From Plantago ovata (Eukaryota > Streptophyta > Magnoliopsida > Lamiales > Plantaginaceae), in assembly GCA_028274465.1 (NCBI GenBank), contig CM051455.1, forward strand, positions 92,822,365-92,886,364: a stretch of 64,000 nucleotides of DNA. The letters are read 5' to 3'. The translations under genes and the position numbers were made by a program. The first letter of the stretch is position 1. Each line of letters starts with the position of its first letter. The notes below the pieces were generated by a model. That model was given only the letters and a program-made list of their open reading frames with translations, was not told the origin of the DNA and did no database searches. Positions 22,497 through 34,576 of the stretch are shown piece by piece.

Positions 22497-23880
22497 GGAG
22501 TTTTGTTGAAGGACTATTAACTCTAATATTTGAACGCATTTGAGAAAAATAGAGTGAAGGTGATATAGGATCTATTGCAAGTTCATGGTCACGGGGAAAA
22601 TGAAAGACATTCATGTGGATAGCTATATCTATATACTCAGTCTTAATTATGCCGAAATAATGTATAATAGTGGATGGATTTGATTGCGTTCCATAATAAT
22701 TAAACAAATAATTGCATTTGATGGGACAACCATGTAGCCTATATATCCATAATAAGTGTATACTGGCTTTATCCTATTTTGAAATTCAAGAGATTAAGGG
22801 TTTTGATGAATGAGAATTGAAATCCAATAGTGGAACGCATTTGAGAAAAATAGGGTGAACGTGATATGAGATCTTTGGTAAGTTCATGATTACGGGGTAA
22901 ATGAAAGACATTCATGTGGATGATATTATACCCAGTCTTAATTATGATGAAACAGTAGATGTGTTTGATTGGTGTACTCATGTGATAATTTACAATAACA
23001 ATCACAATAGATGGGACTACCCTATAGGTTCTCTATCTATAATAAGTGTATTCTTGCGTATCCCTATTTTGAAATTCAACATATTAGAGGTTGTGTTGAA
23101 TAACTATTGAACTCCAATATTGGAACCCATTTAATTTGAGAAAAATAGAGCAAAAGTGATATAGGATCCCTGACAAGTTCATGGTCACGGGGAAAATCAA
23201 AGGCATTCATGTGGATGACATTATACTCAGTCTTAATTATGCCGAAATAATTTATAATAGTGGATGGGTTTGATTGTGTTCCATAATAATTAAAATAATA
23301 ATTGCATTTGATGGGACTACCATGTAGGCTATCTATCCATAATAAGTGATCCTGGTTTTATCCTGTTTTGAAATTCAAGAGATTAAGGGTTTTGTTGAAT
23401 GATAATTGAAATCCAGTATTGGAACGCATTTGAGGAAAATAGGGTGAACGTGATATGGGATCTATGCATGGCATGTTCATGATCACGGGCCAAATGAAAG
23501 ACGTTCATGTGGATGACATTATACTCGGTCTTAATTACGCTGAAATAGTAGATGTGTTCGATTGGTGTACTCATGTGATAATTTAAAATAACAATTACAA
23601 TAGATGAGACTACTCTGTAGGCTCTCTATCTATAATAAGTGTATTCTTGCTTATCCTATTTTAAAGTTCAACATATTAGGGGTTTTGTTGAATGACTATT
23701 GAACTCCAAGATTGGAACCCATTTAATTTGAGGAAAATAGAGCGAAGGTGATATATGATCCATGACAAGTTCATGGTCACGGGGAAAATGAAAGACGTTC
23801 ATGTGTATGATATTACACTCAATCTTAATTATGACACATATGAATATTATGCATGTACGTGTTAAGTTTGAAGATGAAAA
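22497..23880. repeat. Five-unit ~297-bp tandem array, ABABA
   Basis: The anchor GTTCATG(G/A)T recurs at about 22581, 22882, 23177, 23475 and 23769, spacing 294-301 bp. Units 1, 3 and 5 share one variant (ATAGAGTGAAGGTGATATA, CCGAAATAAT, ATTGCATTTGATGGGAC). Units 2 and 4 share another (ATAGGGTGAACGTGATATG, GATTGGTGTACTCATGTGAT). The array therefore has a dimeric higher-order period of about 595 bp. Confidence 0.85.
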
Positions 23881-24296
23881 AATACATCATGTAAATTATT
23901 TTGTAAATTCAACATTTTTCTATGGTAAAGGACTAAAGGTGGAGTATTATATGACCATGTTCATAGGGCAAAGGAATGACATTCATATCGAAAATAGCAT
24001 AGTACCCATGGTTATTGGAGGTCGATAATAGTACCAATGCCAATGAAAATGATAATGGAGAGATATTAAATTAACATATGACATTCTAATTCAATGAAAA
24101 AAATACATCCTATTAAGTTTTTGAATACTATAAGATATTCCAGTTAAGAGTTGGTGAGTGGTAATGCTTATGAGAAACATAGACCAAGATAGAGAGATAA
24201 ACAATTGTGTAACAATACACATATGAGGGATATCTTTCTTTATTTTGTTATTCCACATAATCAAATGTAACAAGTGTGCGTACAACTTTTTTATGC

Positions 24297-24316
24297 CCCG
24301 TCGAGTACTCGACGGG
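24297..24316 (+). repeat. Helitron 3' terminal hairpin
   Basis: Perfect 20-nt palindrome followed by TTAATTAACTAG, the canonical Helitron 3' end. Confidence 0.85.
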
Positions 24317-24387
24317 TTAATTAACTAGTAAACTCAGAATAGGGGGGTTAAACAGAAAAGTGAAAATTGAAAAATATGGGAGATATT

Positions 24388-24482
24388 GATTGATGACAGG
24401 TGGATGGCTCAGATTTCAGCAAATACATCTATTTTACAGCTGCAATTTTAATTTTCATTTTCAGGGTAAAAGGGATATGTAT
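24388..24482 (+). promoter_or_regulatory. Conserved upstream block of TPR copy 4
   Basis: GACAGGTGGATGGCTCAGAT and TTTACAGCTGCAATTTTAAT, matching the blocks upstream of copies 1 and 2. The Helitron separates it from the more distal upstream region at 20600-20747. Confidence 0.4.
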
Positions 24483-24576
24483 CAACATTATTCACACAAA
24501 TCACACAAATCACTTTACTCAGTAGACAGTAGCAGCATATTTCACCAAAATCAGCAGAAAAAATTCATCACCGGCC

Positions 24577-27178
24577 ATGAGTAATTCTTCTTCGCAGAAT
24601 CCGAAATCGGCGGCAGCAACCATGGATGAAATGAAGAAAGCATTTGAAGAATTGGAAATGCTCAACAAACAGCAACAAGGCCATGAAGATCCTGAAATGG
24701 TAATAATAATAATAATAGTATAATAATATGCTCCGCTTAAAATTCATTAGATACTGTATGTATTTTATGTTTCTCAGTATTCAAAACGATTATTATGCAT
24801 GTGCTTCACTTTACCACATTTATCCACTCAAACGAATATCAGTAAAAAAACTCTTTATCAGTATGTTATGTTTATTTGCTCGGCAAAAAGTTCATTAGAT
24901 ACTGCATGTCATGTTTCTCAGTATTTCTGAGTATTCAAAACGATTATTATGCCTCTTCTCCACTTTACCACATCTACATTTAATCAAACAGTAAAACAAA
25001 TATCAGTGAAAAACCTCTTCATGACCATTAGTAATTAATTCCTCGCAGGATCCGATATCGGCATCTGAATTAGCCAGGTCCATGGTTGAACTGGCGAAAA
25101 CATTTAGAGAATTGGAACATGTCAAAGAAGACCCTGAAAAGGTAATATGCTTAGGTAAAAAGGTTTTGGATATGTTGCTTCGTGAAGAAAAGGATAATGC
25201 CTCTGTTCCAAATATTCGTGGAAGGTCTACAACCATTGTGTGTGTTTCAAATATGTTGGGTTATGCTTTTATATATTTGAAAAGGTATGATGAGAGTTTG
25301 GAGTATTTTAATCAGTCTGATACAAGGTTGAGTGAGTTACTAAAGGAGGATGGTGGTGATGTTTCTAGTTCCTTTAAGAGTGAGGTACTAAAGAAGGATG
25401 TTGGTGGTTCTAGTTCCTTTAGTTCCCTTATGAGTGAGTTACTAAAGGAGGATGGTCGTGGTTCTAGTTCCTTTAGTTCCCTTATGAGTGAGTTACTAAA
25501 GGAGGATGGTGGTGGTTCAACTTCCTTTAGTTCCCTTATGAGTGAGTTACTAAAGGAGGTTCGTGGTGGTTCAACTTCCTTTAGTTCCATTGTGTTTGAT
25601 TGTCTGATTCAACAAACTCATGGTGGGCTGTTTTTCACTAAGAAGGCTATGGGGAGAAAAGAGGATGCTCCTCTTCATATGAAGAAGGTTCTTGAGGTTA
25701 AGGAGAGGACTATGGAGGAAGGCTGTGTTGAGCTTGGCGAGGCTTACAAGGACCTTTATGAGGCCTATCTTGAGCTTTTTGATTGTGAAGAAGCATTGCC
25801 GTATTGTTTGAAAGCTTTGGATATTTACTCTCGACATATGGGGGAGGATTCTGAGGAGGTTGCTCTGATTAGGAGGGATCTTGGGATTATTTATACTGCA
25901 CTGAAAGATTATGATTCAGCCCTTGAGCATAATGTGCTATCCAACAGTGTTCTTGAGAGTAATGGTGGTGAAGGTCCGCTTATGTCTGAGTTAATAAAGG
26001 GTTATATCCTAGGTCAGTCAGGTAGGCATGAGGAAGCTGTCAGTGCTTTGAAGGTTGTGATTTCACGCGGTATTGATACATTGGATAAGGGTGGTAGATT
26101 GTTAGCATTTACTGGCATGGCAATAGCCCTTTATGGCCAGGAAAATTCGGAGAGGCCAGGAAGTACCTGGATGCTGCCCGTGAAATTCTTGAAAAGGAAG
26201 AGGTGCACTCTCCTCTTGTTGCTAGTGAACTTTGGGATTTGTCTGTGTTATATAAGATGATTAAGGACGACAAAACTGCTAGGTGCTTGTTAAGGAAGGT
26301 GCTGAAGATGCCTGAGCTTCCTAAGGATGATCTTCTTAGATACTACAAAGGATATTATGAGATGGTTTTTAAAACTACCAAGGAAGAAGAAGAGCTTCCT
26401 TACCTGGAAGATGCTGTGAAAAGGCTGAAAGGGAGTTTCGATCCCAAGCACATTGAAGTAGGTTATGCCAATTGTGACTTGGGAGTTGCTTGTATGGTCC
26501 TAAACAAGGGACATGAGGCTGTGAAGTATTTGAAAAATTCAAAAAAGATATTGGATGCTTCGCTTGGCCCTCATCACATCAATTCACTGAAAATAAGCCA
26601 GGCACTTTCTAGGGCCTATGCGATCAGGTAAAATTTACATTATGCAGTTAGCCTTCTCTTTATTTCTGCAAGTTGATCATGATATTTTGGTTAATGTTTA
26701 ACAACTAATGTCACTAATGATCACTTAGAAGACGTATGAATAAAAAACAAGATAAAGTTTACTATATTTGTCTTGCTCTTTGATTCATCCTAGTTGATTT
26801 GTCAATGTTTATCTCATATCATGTCACCAATTGATACTCTAAGCTACAAATCATATTATGTAAAATCAGTTCAGTATCAGAGCGAAATTTCATTTAGTAA
26901 ACTGGTATGCATGTACATAAATGATTAGTTTTGGCATATGGACTATACATGCCATCATCTTTGCTGTCTGTATAAACTTTAGTTGTGCAATGGGAATATT
27001 AGGATCTTATAGCTCCTTCGTTTCTCTTTTCACCAGGTTTGATCTAGCTATTTCCTGCCAAGAAAAGGTAGTGGAAGGTATGAAAGCAGCTGGACCAAGT
27101 GAACATGAAAATCTGATTCAAGCAGTTGGACTACTGATAGCGCCGCAGTCTGGTATGGTCTCTGGAGGAGCACGTTAA
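24577..27178 (+). pseudogene. TPR (kinesin-light-chain-like) gene copy 4, frameshifted
   Basis: Exon 1 24577-24699 (MSNSSSQNPKSAAATMDEMK...), exon 2 25049-26627, exon 3 27037-27178. Very similar to copy 1 over exons, introns and 3' flank, so a recent duplicate. The frame is open from 25049 to about 26142. There, GAGAAA of copy 1 is GAAAA, a one-base loss that shifts the frame and ends the ORF at 26260. The original frame resumes near 26203 (VASELWDLSVLYKMIKDDK) and is open to the exon end. A six-base loss removes two residues at the last donor. An insertion of tandem 18-residue repeats (25330-25590) is unique to this copy. Intron 1 has a roughly 155-bp internal duplication. If translated, it gives a protein truncated within the TPR region. 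Confidence 0.75.
25330..25590 (+). repeat. Coding minisatellite, 54-bp units
   Basis: Five degenerate units of 54 bp encode SELLKEDGGGSSSFSSLM-like 18-mers. They insert a Ser/Gly-rich acidic linker between two TPR blocks of copy 4. Copies 1 and 2 have a single unit (LSELLKEDGDGGSSSS). All units keep the frame. Confidence 0.9.
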
Positions 27179-28318
27179 TTTTGTGTTTCTAAGGAGCAAA
27201 AAATTGGCGTGTGGAGAACACAATTTGGTCTGTTGCACTGTTATTTTGTTGAACATAGTAGTTGAAGTTAGCTGGTAACCATTCTGCTGATGTAATGGTG
27301 AATTATGCGTATCTTAGTCTTTTGGATCGTAAAACTTAAGTAACTACGATGTTATTCCATGTTCGGATTCAGGCAGTATGTTGCTGAGTATGATTTGCTA
27401 CCAAGTTCTTTGCCTGATGAGTAAATGCTACTAGTATAATTTGTGCAGGTGCTGAATCTTTTTACTTCAATGTGCTCAACATGCACATGCCTTTCTCTTA
27501 AGAAAGGCATTTAAGATAGCAAAATCCTACTGTATCTCTATTTAATCCCTTCTTATCTTTGTTTACACCTGTTTGATTCTAGTTTTCTATTAAGCTGCAT
27601 TTCCACTATTTTTCCCTCCAAATTAATATACGTGCATCTCGTTGGATTGATATGTAACCTGGTGAAATCCATCTCTCTCAATTGGATTCAGAATGTGAAA
27701 TCTAAAATTGAGCGATGCAAAAAATAATAATATGTCAGCTTTGGTTTGCTTTCTTTAAATCTTTTAGAGTCATAAGTTGCCAACACGTGTAACCTTTTTA
27801 ACGATTACACGAAAAACATCATTAGACAGAGCAAATTGAAATACATCATGATAAATTGATAACCTTATAGAAGAGGTGAGTTGAAGCTACTTGCAATTAA
27901 TAAGTTACGCATACAATTACCTGAAATCTAGTAGTTACTCTTAGTCCTTGACTCCTTAACAGTAACCCTTTAATTCTTCAATTTGTTTTTTTAATCAGCA
28001 TTTCCGATTTTAACCAGGTTTATCGGTTCTATTCCACATTAATTGCCCTTTTTTATGCCTCTAATTCCCTCCTTACCTATGTTGAGCAGATTTTAAATCA
28101 CAACTCTAAACCAGGTTTATAGTATACTCCAGATTATTTTGCACTCCAACAATCAAATTCCACTTTACTCTATTAAAGTTTCAACACCACTACATGAATC
28201 TAAGCAAAGATCACTTAAAGTGAAGCAGTTCCTACATTAACAGAACCCATAACAACAGTACCACACAATTCAATGTCAAACTTTGATGGGAATGAATTCA
28301 TACATTAAAATAACAACC
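27179..28318. other. 3' flank of TPR copy 4
   Basis: No gene seen. Matches 9108-10090 downstream of copy 1 with a deletion near 27800. The similarity ends at about 28110, just before the NRPD2 pseudogene, which marks the edge of the TPR array. Confidence 0.6.
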
Positions 28319-29246
28319 TCAACACAGTTCAGTATCAAACTTGAGGGAGATGCCCATGCTCAGTAGCTCCTGGGACAGCAGCTTGGCACATTTTCCTGTA
28401 CAATATGCTCCGCGGAATCACACAATCGGCAGAAAGGCCCACGGATATTCTTGCTGCCTGGGATTGACCTCAGAATAACATTTGCCAGGTTTTTGCACTT
28501 CCTGCAAACATGCATATCAGCAGGATCACTGAGTGTGAACAAGCGCTCGTGGAGGTTGATTGATGCACCATGGGCAATCATGCAGTCTCTTTCCATCTCA
28601 CCAAACTTGAGGCCTCCATAGCGTTTCCTATCTGTCACAGGTTGACGGGTAAGAGGATGAACTTCCCCGGTGTTCTTGAATTTTACTTTGTCCTCGGCCA
28701 TGTGAGTGAGATGCTGATAAAATGTTGGCCCCATAAAAATCAAGGATTTGCTCATTTTGCCCTTACGCCCGTCGTAAACCCGCTCAGCTCCCCCTCCCGA
28801 AAACCCAAGTCTGCCAGTCAGATGCACTTAGATGCTTAGTACATAACATGAAAATAGATGGAAGCAGAAAGCATATGTTTAAGTGAAAGCAATGTAAATC
28901 AGTTCGACGTGTAATTTCACCAATATTGAGGAATATGGAAGTATTTGAATATATTCGCCACAACATTAGAATACCTATGAAGCTGGGCTGCGATATCATC
29001 AACTGACGGTGTGGAGAATGGGGTCGCATACTTAATACCACCTCCAAGAGCAATCCCTTTGCCCAGAGCAGCCTCTAAGAGTTGACCAGGTGTTTGCCGA
29101 GAAGGAAAGGCATGAGGGTTGATGACAATGTCAGGAACAATTCCTTGTTTTGTGAATGGGAAGTTTTCTTGAGATTCCAGGAACCCCAAAACACCCTTCT
29201 GCCCATGCATGCTTGAAAATTTATCTCCAAGACAAGGTTCACGAAC

Positions 29247-30478
29247 CTGAAAACAAGGCACATAATACTAACTAATGAGAATTAAGTGAATTATGCGATG
29301 ATTAAATGCTTCCGACATAAAAGATGCAACTCATAACTTCAAATAACAACACAAGTTCACGTTCTGTTTGTGTGGAATCCTTAGATTTCTCAGAGAACCA
29401 AAATGTACAATTTAGCTAAGACTGAACAGAATTGACCCACTTTTAGCTGACAAGTGATACTGTAATAAAAAACGTGTCTAGAATCAGTTGTTGAAAGCTC
29501 GGAATCTATCTATATTCAAAGCTGAAACAGGCAAATTGGTACGCAAAATTTTTGGTTTTGTTAGAATCTATCTCCTTATGATTATAGGTTAGAGCTTTCA
29601 ACTCTGCTTCTTTCTGATATTCAACTTCAAATGGCTGGTTCCAACTACATGTTAAGAGATGTAATCTATACCAACCCCATCATATAGTTGAGGATCAAAA
29701 TTACTCCAACGAATAATATCCTCTTGTTCCCATCGAAAAAGAAAAATGACAACTGGACTTTACTGATTTGGAATAGAACATGCCATCTGGAAACATCATT
29801 CTTAGTAACACCAGAGAACCATAATGCTTTTGAAACTACAGTGCTCTGAGACCTAGTACTTGGTATTTATTTACTTTATTCTATACTAGTGTCTGCACAG
29901 ACTCGAATGTATGCACATTCCCTTCCTGGATCACACTAAGTTATGTGATGTGATCAGTAGCAAGGATTCTCATTTAATCAAACAAATATAGTATAGAAAA
30001 GCAATGCGACTATGTATCGCCGCAAAAAAGCAATGCGACTATGTATCGCCGCAAAAAAGCAATGTAATATACTATACTTCATCATATCTTTCGTGAATAA
30101 CAGGTTCTTCTAATGCTTACGGCATGAAAATATTATGGGAAACTCTTAGATTGAACTTCATGGAGTCCTAACTAAAGGCAAATAAACTGCATAACAATGG
30201 TTGTCACCTCTACCTAACCTATTAAACACATTGTGGTAGTGAGCATCTTGTGATTCCATAATGCCATGAGCCCACAGAAGATGGCAGATTGACACATGAA
30301 AAAAAAAAACAGAGAGAGAGAAGAAGAAGAAGAAGAACAAGAAGAAAGAGTAACCTTAGACTTTCCCAGTGAAGCAGAAGTAGAATAATAAACTAACCAG
30401 GTTGCATATAATGTCCATCAAACATACACCAAGTAATGACGGAACAAGAAGCGAATATATAGATATATTTAAATTTAC
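29247..30478 (-). other. Intron of the NRPD2 pseudogene
   Basis: 1.2-kb AT-rich intron between GACAG|GTAAAT and TTTTCAG|GTTCG. It contains the 29-bp tandem duplication at 30001-30058 and a purine-rich GA/GAA tract near 30300. No gene seen. Confidence 0.7.
30001..30070. repeat. 29-bp tandem repeat in intron
   Basis: Unit GCAATGCGACTATGTATCGC plus CGCAAAAAA occurs twice in full (30001-30029, 30030-30058) and begins a third time. Confidence 0.85.
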
Positions 30479-31308
30479 CTGTCTTAATGATACCACGACA
30501 AAGTTCTTGCCCTCGTCATTAGCTGAAAGAACTACTTTCTGCACTATACCATGTTCGGTGTGCCTCAATTTGACGCTGTGGTCAATTCCAGACGCGACAT
30601 GCTTTCCGATGATAATGTCACCAGTCTGCAGGTTTGCTCCAACCCAGGGAAAACCATCATCGTCTAGGCTGTCTACCCGTCCAATCTTACTATGCATCTT
30701 CCCAAAGTTTACTAGCTCATCAGACTTCAGTTTTCATCCTGGTGCCTCAGAGTTGGCAATTTCCGACTTGTAACTTCGAATATGCTCAGTCCGGAACATA
30801 CCACGTTCCACAGAAGCTTGATTCATGACCAGAGAATCCTCCTGGTTGTACCCAAAATGGACATTCACAGCTACAATCGCACACTGACCATTGAAGAACT
30901 CCGGATGTGGTATCATTCCTTTGTGGTTCTCTGAGTAATTCGACTTACCAAGGGAATCCGAGAGTGTAGTGCGAAAGAGTGGTCTTTGGGGGTAAAAGAG
31001 TTGATGGGTGTTCGTGTCGACTCTGATGCCAGGATTTGTGGTGGTGTACCCAATGGCCTGCTGTGAATGTTTCTCAGACTGGTAGAGGACTCGCTTAGCA
31101 TGATCATGATTAGCAAAAGGAATGATGCCGCAACTTAAGCCCAGTATATAGGAAGAATCGAGTTCACAGTGAGTGTAAGCTTCAGGTTGGTTTAGGTTTT
31201 GGGATGGAAAGGCAGTTATTTCCCAAGCAGTTCTGCAATCCTCCTCCTCCTATGGTCCAATGAACTCTATTATCCCTTGTGCTAGAAGTGATTGAAATGA
31301 GAACTCTC

Positions 31309-34300
31309 CACTACTAAAAAAATCCTCTAATTAGACACTTTCTATAGTGACACAATAAAATTAGAGTCACCGTAACCCACCTAATATAACCCTCAAGCAA
31401 AGAGCCCCTAATTATACACTTTCTATAGTCACACAATAAAATTAGTGTCACCATAGCAAACCTGATGTAACACCCAACCTAATATAACCCCACTCCGTTT
31501 TTTTTTGCCACCGGAAAATTAAGGGAAATTTACTTGTAATTTTCCAACAGAAGTACTACTTACTTTTTCCACACAGGCACAGCCGCACAGCAGTGAGACG
31601 AAAATTTGCTCCAGTCTCCTCCTAGGCGCTCAGACATAAGTGAACAGGTAACTCTCCTATATTTTTTCTTAATCGATCACATCTAATTTGGTCGGTATGT
31701 GAATCGATCTTTCTGGCTATATATGAATCGTATTTCCATCTGTCCGTGAATAGATATTTCTGTCTATCTGTGAATCAATATTTTTGTCTATCTGTGAATC
31801 GGTCATCTATAATTGCGGTTTTCAATTGATCGACCTATGAATCTGTCAAAAAAAAACTGTCGGTTTGAATGTGGAGTTGTGAATTTCTTTTTTTTTTTTT
31901 TTGTTTGTAAATCTTTATGGAGAGAGAAAAAAAGAAGGTACTTTGCATCTTGCTGTGATTCTTCTTGTCAGTTTGTTTAGATGCTCATCGGTGAAATTCC
32001 AAGTGCATTGATTCTTCAATCACTCATGATTCTGTTTCTAACTCCTTTATGCCTGATTTTGCTTCACAGTTGCACCAGTGTTTTGATACCCAAATTGGAA
32101 TTCTGATTCTGCCAAGAATCTGGCTTACACAGGTGGTTCTTCGCTTCTGCAATTGTAGTTACAGTTCTTCTTTTTCTGATTACTGCTAAATCTCTACTGG
32201 TATTATATTATGTAGTATTAATCAACTCATCTTCACAGTGTATACTAAATAATTCTAGTGGAGAACTATGCTATTGTAGGTCTTTACATAATTAAAACGG
32301 AAAAACTGAAATAATTTACATGAGATAGATTATACAAATTATATTAATGGCGCCGTTGTATTAATAACATGAGAATCTGATGAAGGCTAGATCAGGGAAA
32401 TTTAGGCAAAATAATTACATTTAAACATTCAATGTGCAATATGAGCCAAGGAGATTGGAATAAATACAAGGTATTTCATGTCGCATCATGTGAAGGTAGC
32501 ATTCTCTTATCCTTATTACGAATACTGGAAAAAAGAAAAATACAGATGCACCCCTCTGATATTGTGATGGACCTTGCAGCTCAAGTAAAACATGATGCGA
32601 AAATCTGCTATTTACCTCCCAGTCTTTCCTTGGTAAATCTTTCATGTGTGTTGTGCTTTCTGTTTGGTTTTCGGCACAGATCACTTTGACTTGAGGACCA
32701 AAGGAAGTGATGAGAAGTGCAGAAAGCCGGCAAACTCTCAGTCCGACTAAGATATAGATGTAGCAGTAACTTCCCCTTGTGTTTCACAGTTCCAACTTGT
32801 TTCCAACCAGGTATTTTGGTGGAGCTTAGTCTGGATTTTCTCCCTAGTGAAGAAGTCCATTTTAAAATTACTGTACATTAACAGTAAATGAATCTTTTAA
32901 ACAATACTTCTTTTTCTTAAGATGACATTTGCTTTTGAATTTTTATCCTTCACCTCATGTTTCAATTTGTTCTTATCTTCACCAATTCAATCTGAATTTT
33001 GTAAATTTTGTATCTGTTTTTATTTCAATTTTATTTCATTCTTTATCTCATTCCCTTTTTTATTTCCAAGGAGTGAAGTTTGTAACAAATTATTTGAACG
33101 GCCAGCTAATGTGCTATAATTGTTTGATTCTTTAAATTTAGTTTTCCTTACAATGTTTACTAAACATTTATGTAAACATCCACGAGATTTCTTAATAGTG
33201 TAACCCAGTTTATTGTTCAAATCCTATTTTTTCTACAAACAGAATTTACAGCATGTTTAATGATCAAATTCAGGATTTGCTTGATCGATGACATTAGTTA
33301 TCTTAAGAGTTTAGTTGTCTACTGTTTGTGAGCATATTTAGTCACTTTCTAATATATTTAAGTCACCACTAATAATATGTTGTTCATTGCAGAACGAGAC
33401 TTTTTTGCGCATTGTCTAGTGTATTGAAGTCATCTAAGCTAATATGCAGATATGCTCCCTTAGTCCCTTCCATTTCCTTTGTTATTCTTTTCACTTTTCC
33501 ATGTGACTCTCCTTTACATGCTAAAACTTTCTTTCGTTAACTTCATGTTCTTCATTTTGTATGTTTACTGCTTGCTTTATAATCTTTTCCTGGTGTTGAT
33601 CACTTGCTACCAGTAGTAGTGTCCAGAAATAGGCCTATTACTCTACTATTTTATATTGCATTTGTCTGCTACATGACCCCATTCTAAATATATCTCAATT
33701 ATAAATGTGGTTGCACTCATCTAATTGACCTTAAAGAGTTAACATGCACGTATAATTTTGTTTGATGGATTGGCTTCTTGAGCTATGTAATTTACTGTTT
33801 ACGTAAATATGTGCATCATCTTGCTTCCTGTGTAGATACTGAAAGCCATTGTGAAAGATACTAGCTACAACTGAGCAGGAGGACTAAGAGTAATACGTCA
33901 GCTTCATGTCAGATGAAGAGCTCCCCTCTGTGCCATCTCCAATTGGTTTTGATAAATAGAGCAACAAGTAATGAGCACCATAGTTCAAGATTCATTTTAT
34001 CAATCAGTGAAGCCTCCTCCAGCTTGAAATTCTTATAAATCTAGATGTCGATAGTTGTAGAGTACCAGCTTGTATCGAAACTCAAATCAAAGTTATTAGT
34101 ATAAATGAAGTTTCATATTAGAAAGAGTAGTTGTACTTTTGAATTGATGTTATTTTTAAAGTTAATGATGATGATTGTTTCTTGTTGTATAAATATTACT
34201 CAGTATTTAATGATCTGTAGAGTAAATTGAAATGCATAATAAAAATAAAAAATAAAAAATAAAAGAAAAGCTATAAATTTAGGGACACCTCAAACTAAAT

Positions 34301-34576
34301 CAACTTGCGGTAACCATAGATGGCTATAGTGACCCCATTATTCAGGTAGTTATGTTTGTTAGTGGCAGCTGAGACGACACCATATAAGTGTGACTACATG
34401 TCTAAAATTTGACCATTTTTGCCTGTCATAAAAAGTGTACTATAGTGACACTGTAAGATATTGAAACCCCTTTACAGGTGACACATTGACCAAGCGTCAC
34501 AATAGCTAAACGTGTCACTATAGGGTTCTTAAGTGACAATTTTGGGGTGTGATTAAAGCCATTTTTTCTAGTAGTG
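31309..34576. mobile_element. CACTA element in NRPD2 exon 5
   Basis: 3,268 bp with termini CACTACTAAAAAAATCC and (reverse) CACTACTAGAAAAAATGGC, flanked by the 3-bp TSD CTC (31306-31308, 34577-34579). These are the hallmarks of En/Spm (CACTA) transposons. Subterminal repeats of the type CTATAGTGACAC occur near both ends. No transposase-like ORF is present, so it is non-autonomous. The interior holds non-coding, intron-like sequence, possibly captured. The host exon frame continues across the insertion site (KDLKG / EFSFQSLLAQGI). Confidence 0.93.

Larger units (their letters stand above)
20748..24328 (+). mobile_element. Non-autonomous Helitron upstream of TPR copy 4
   Basis: A 3,581-bp element. 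Its 5' end is TCTATCTATATAATATATAA. Its 3' end has the 20-nt hairpin CCCGTCGAGTACTCGACGGG eight bases before the terminal CTAG. It sits between A and T, as Helitrons do, without a TSD. Independent support comes from the flanks: the two sides together reconstruct the same upstream region found before TPR copies 1 and 2. No Rep/helicase coding sequence was seen. It contains a tandem array (22497-23880) and a stretch at 21467-21780 with TACTCCCTCCGT-type Stowaway-like termini. Confidence 0.85.
28319..31308 (-). pseudogene. NRPD2: NRPD2 pseudogene, 3' block
   Basis: Last three exons plus the distal half of exon 5. Contains the conserved hybrid-binding and C-terminal domain sequence. TAG at 31250-31252 follows EFIGP, and TGA at 30734-30736 follows NSEAPG; the latter could be a CGA to TGA transition. 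The final exon carries a 10-bp loss near 28385, explained by a GCC...GCC microhomology. The frame then ends SCCPRSY at 28360. The family-like tail (LLSMGISLKFDTELC and stop at 28319) is visible in the next frame. Confidence 0.9.
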
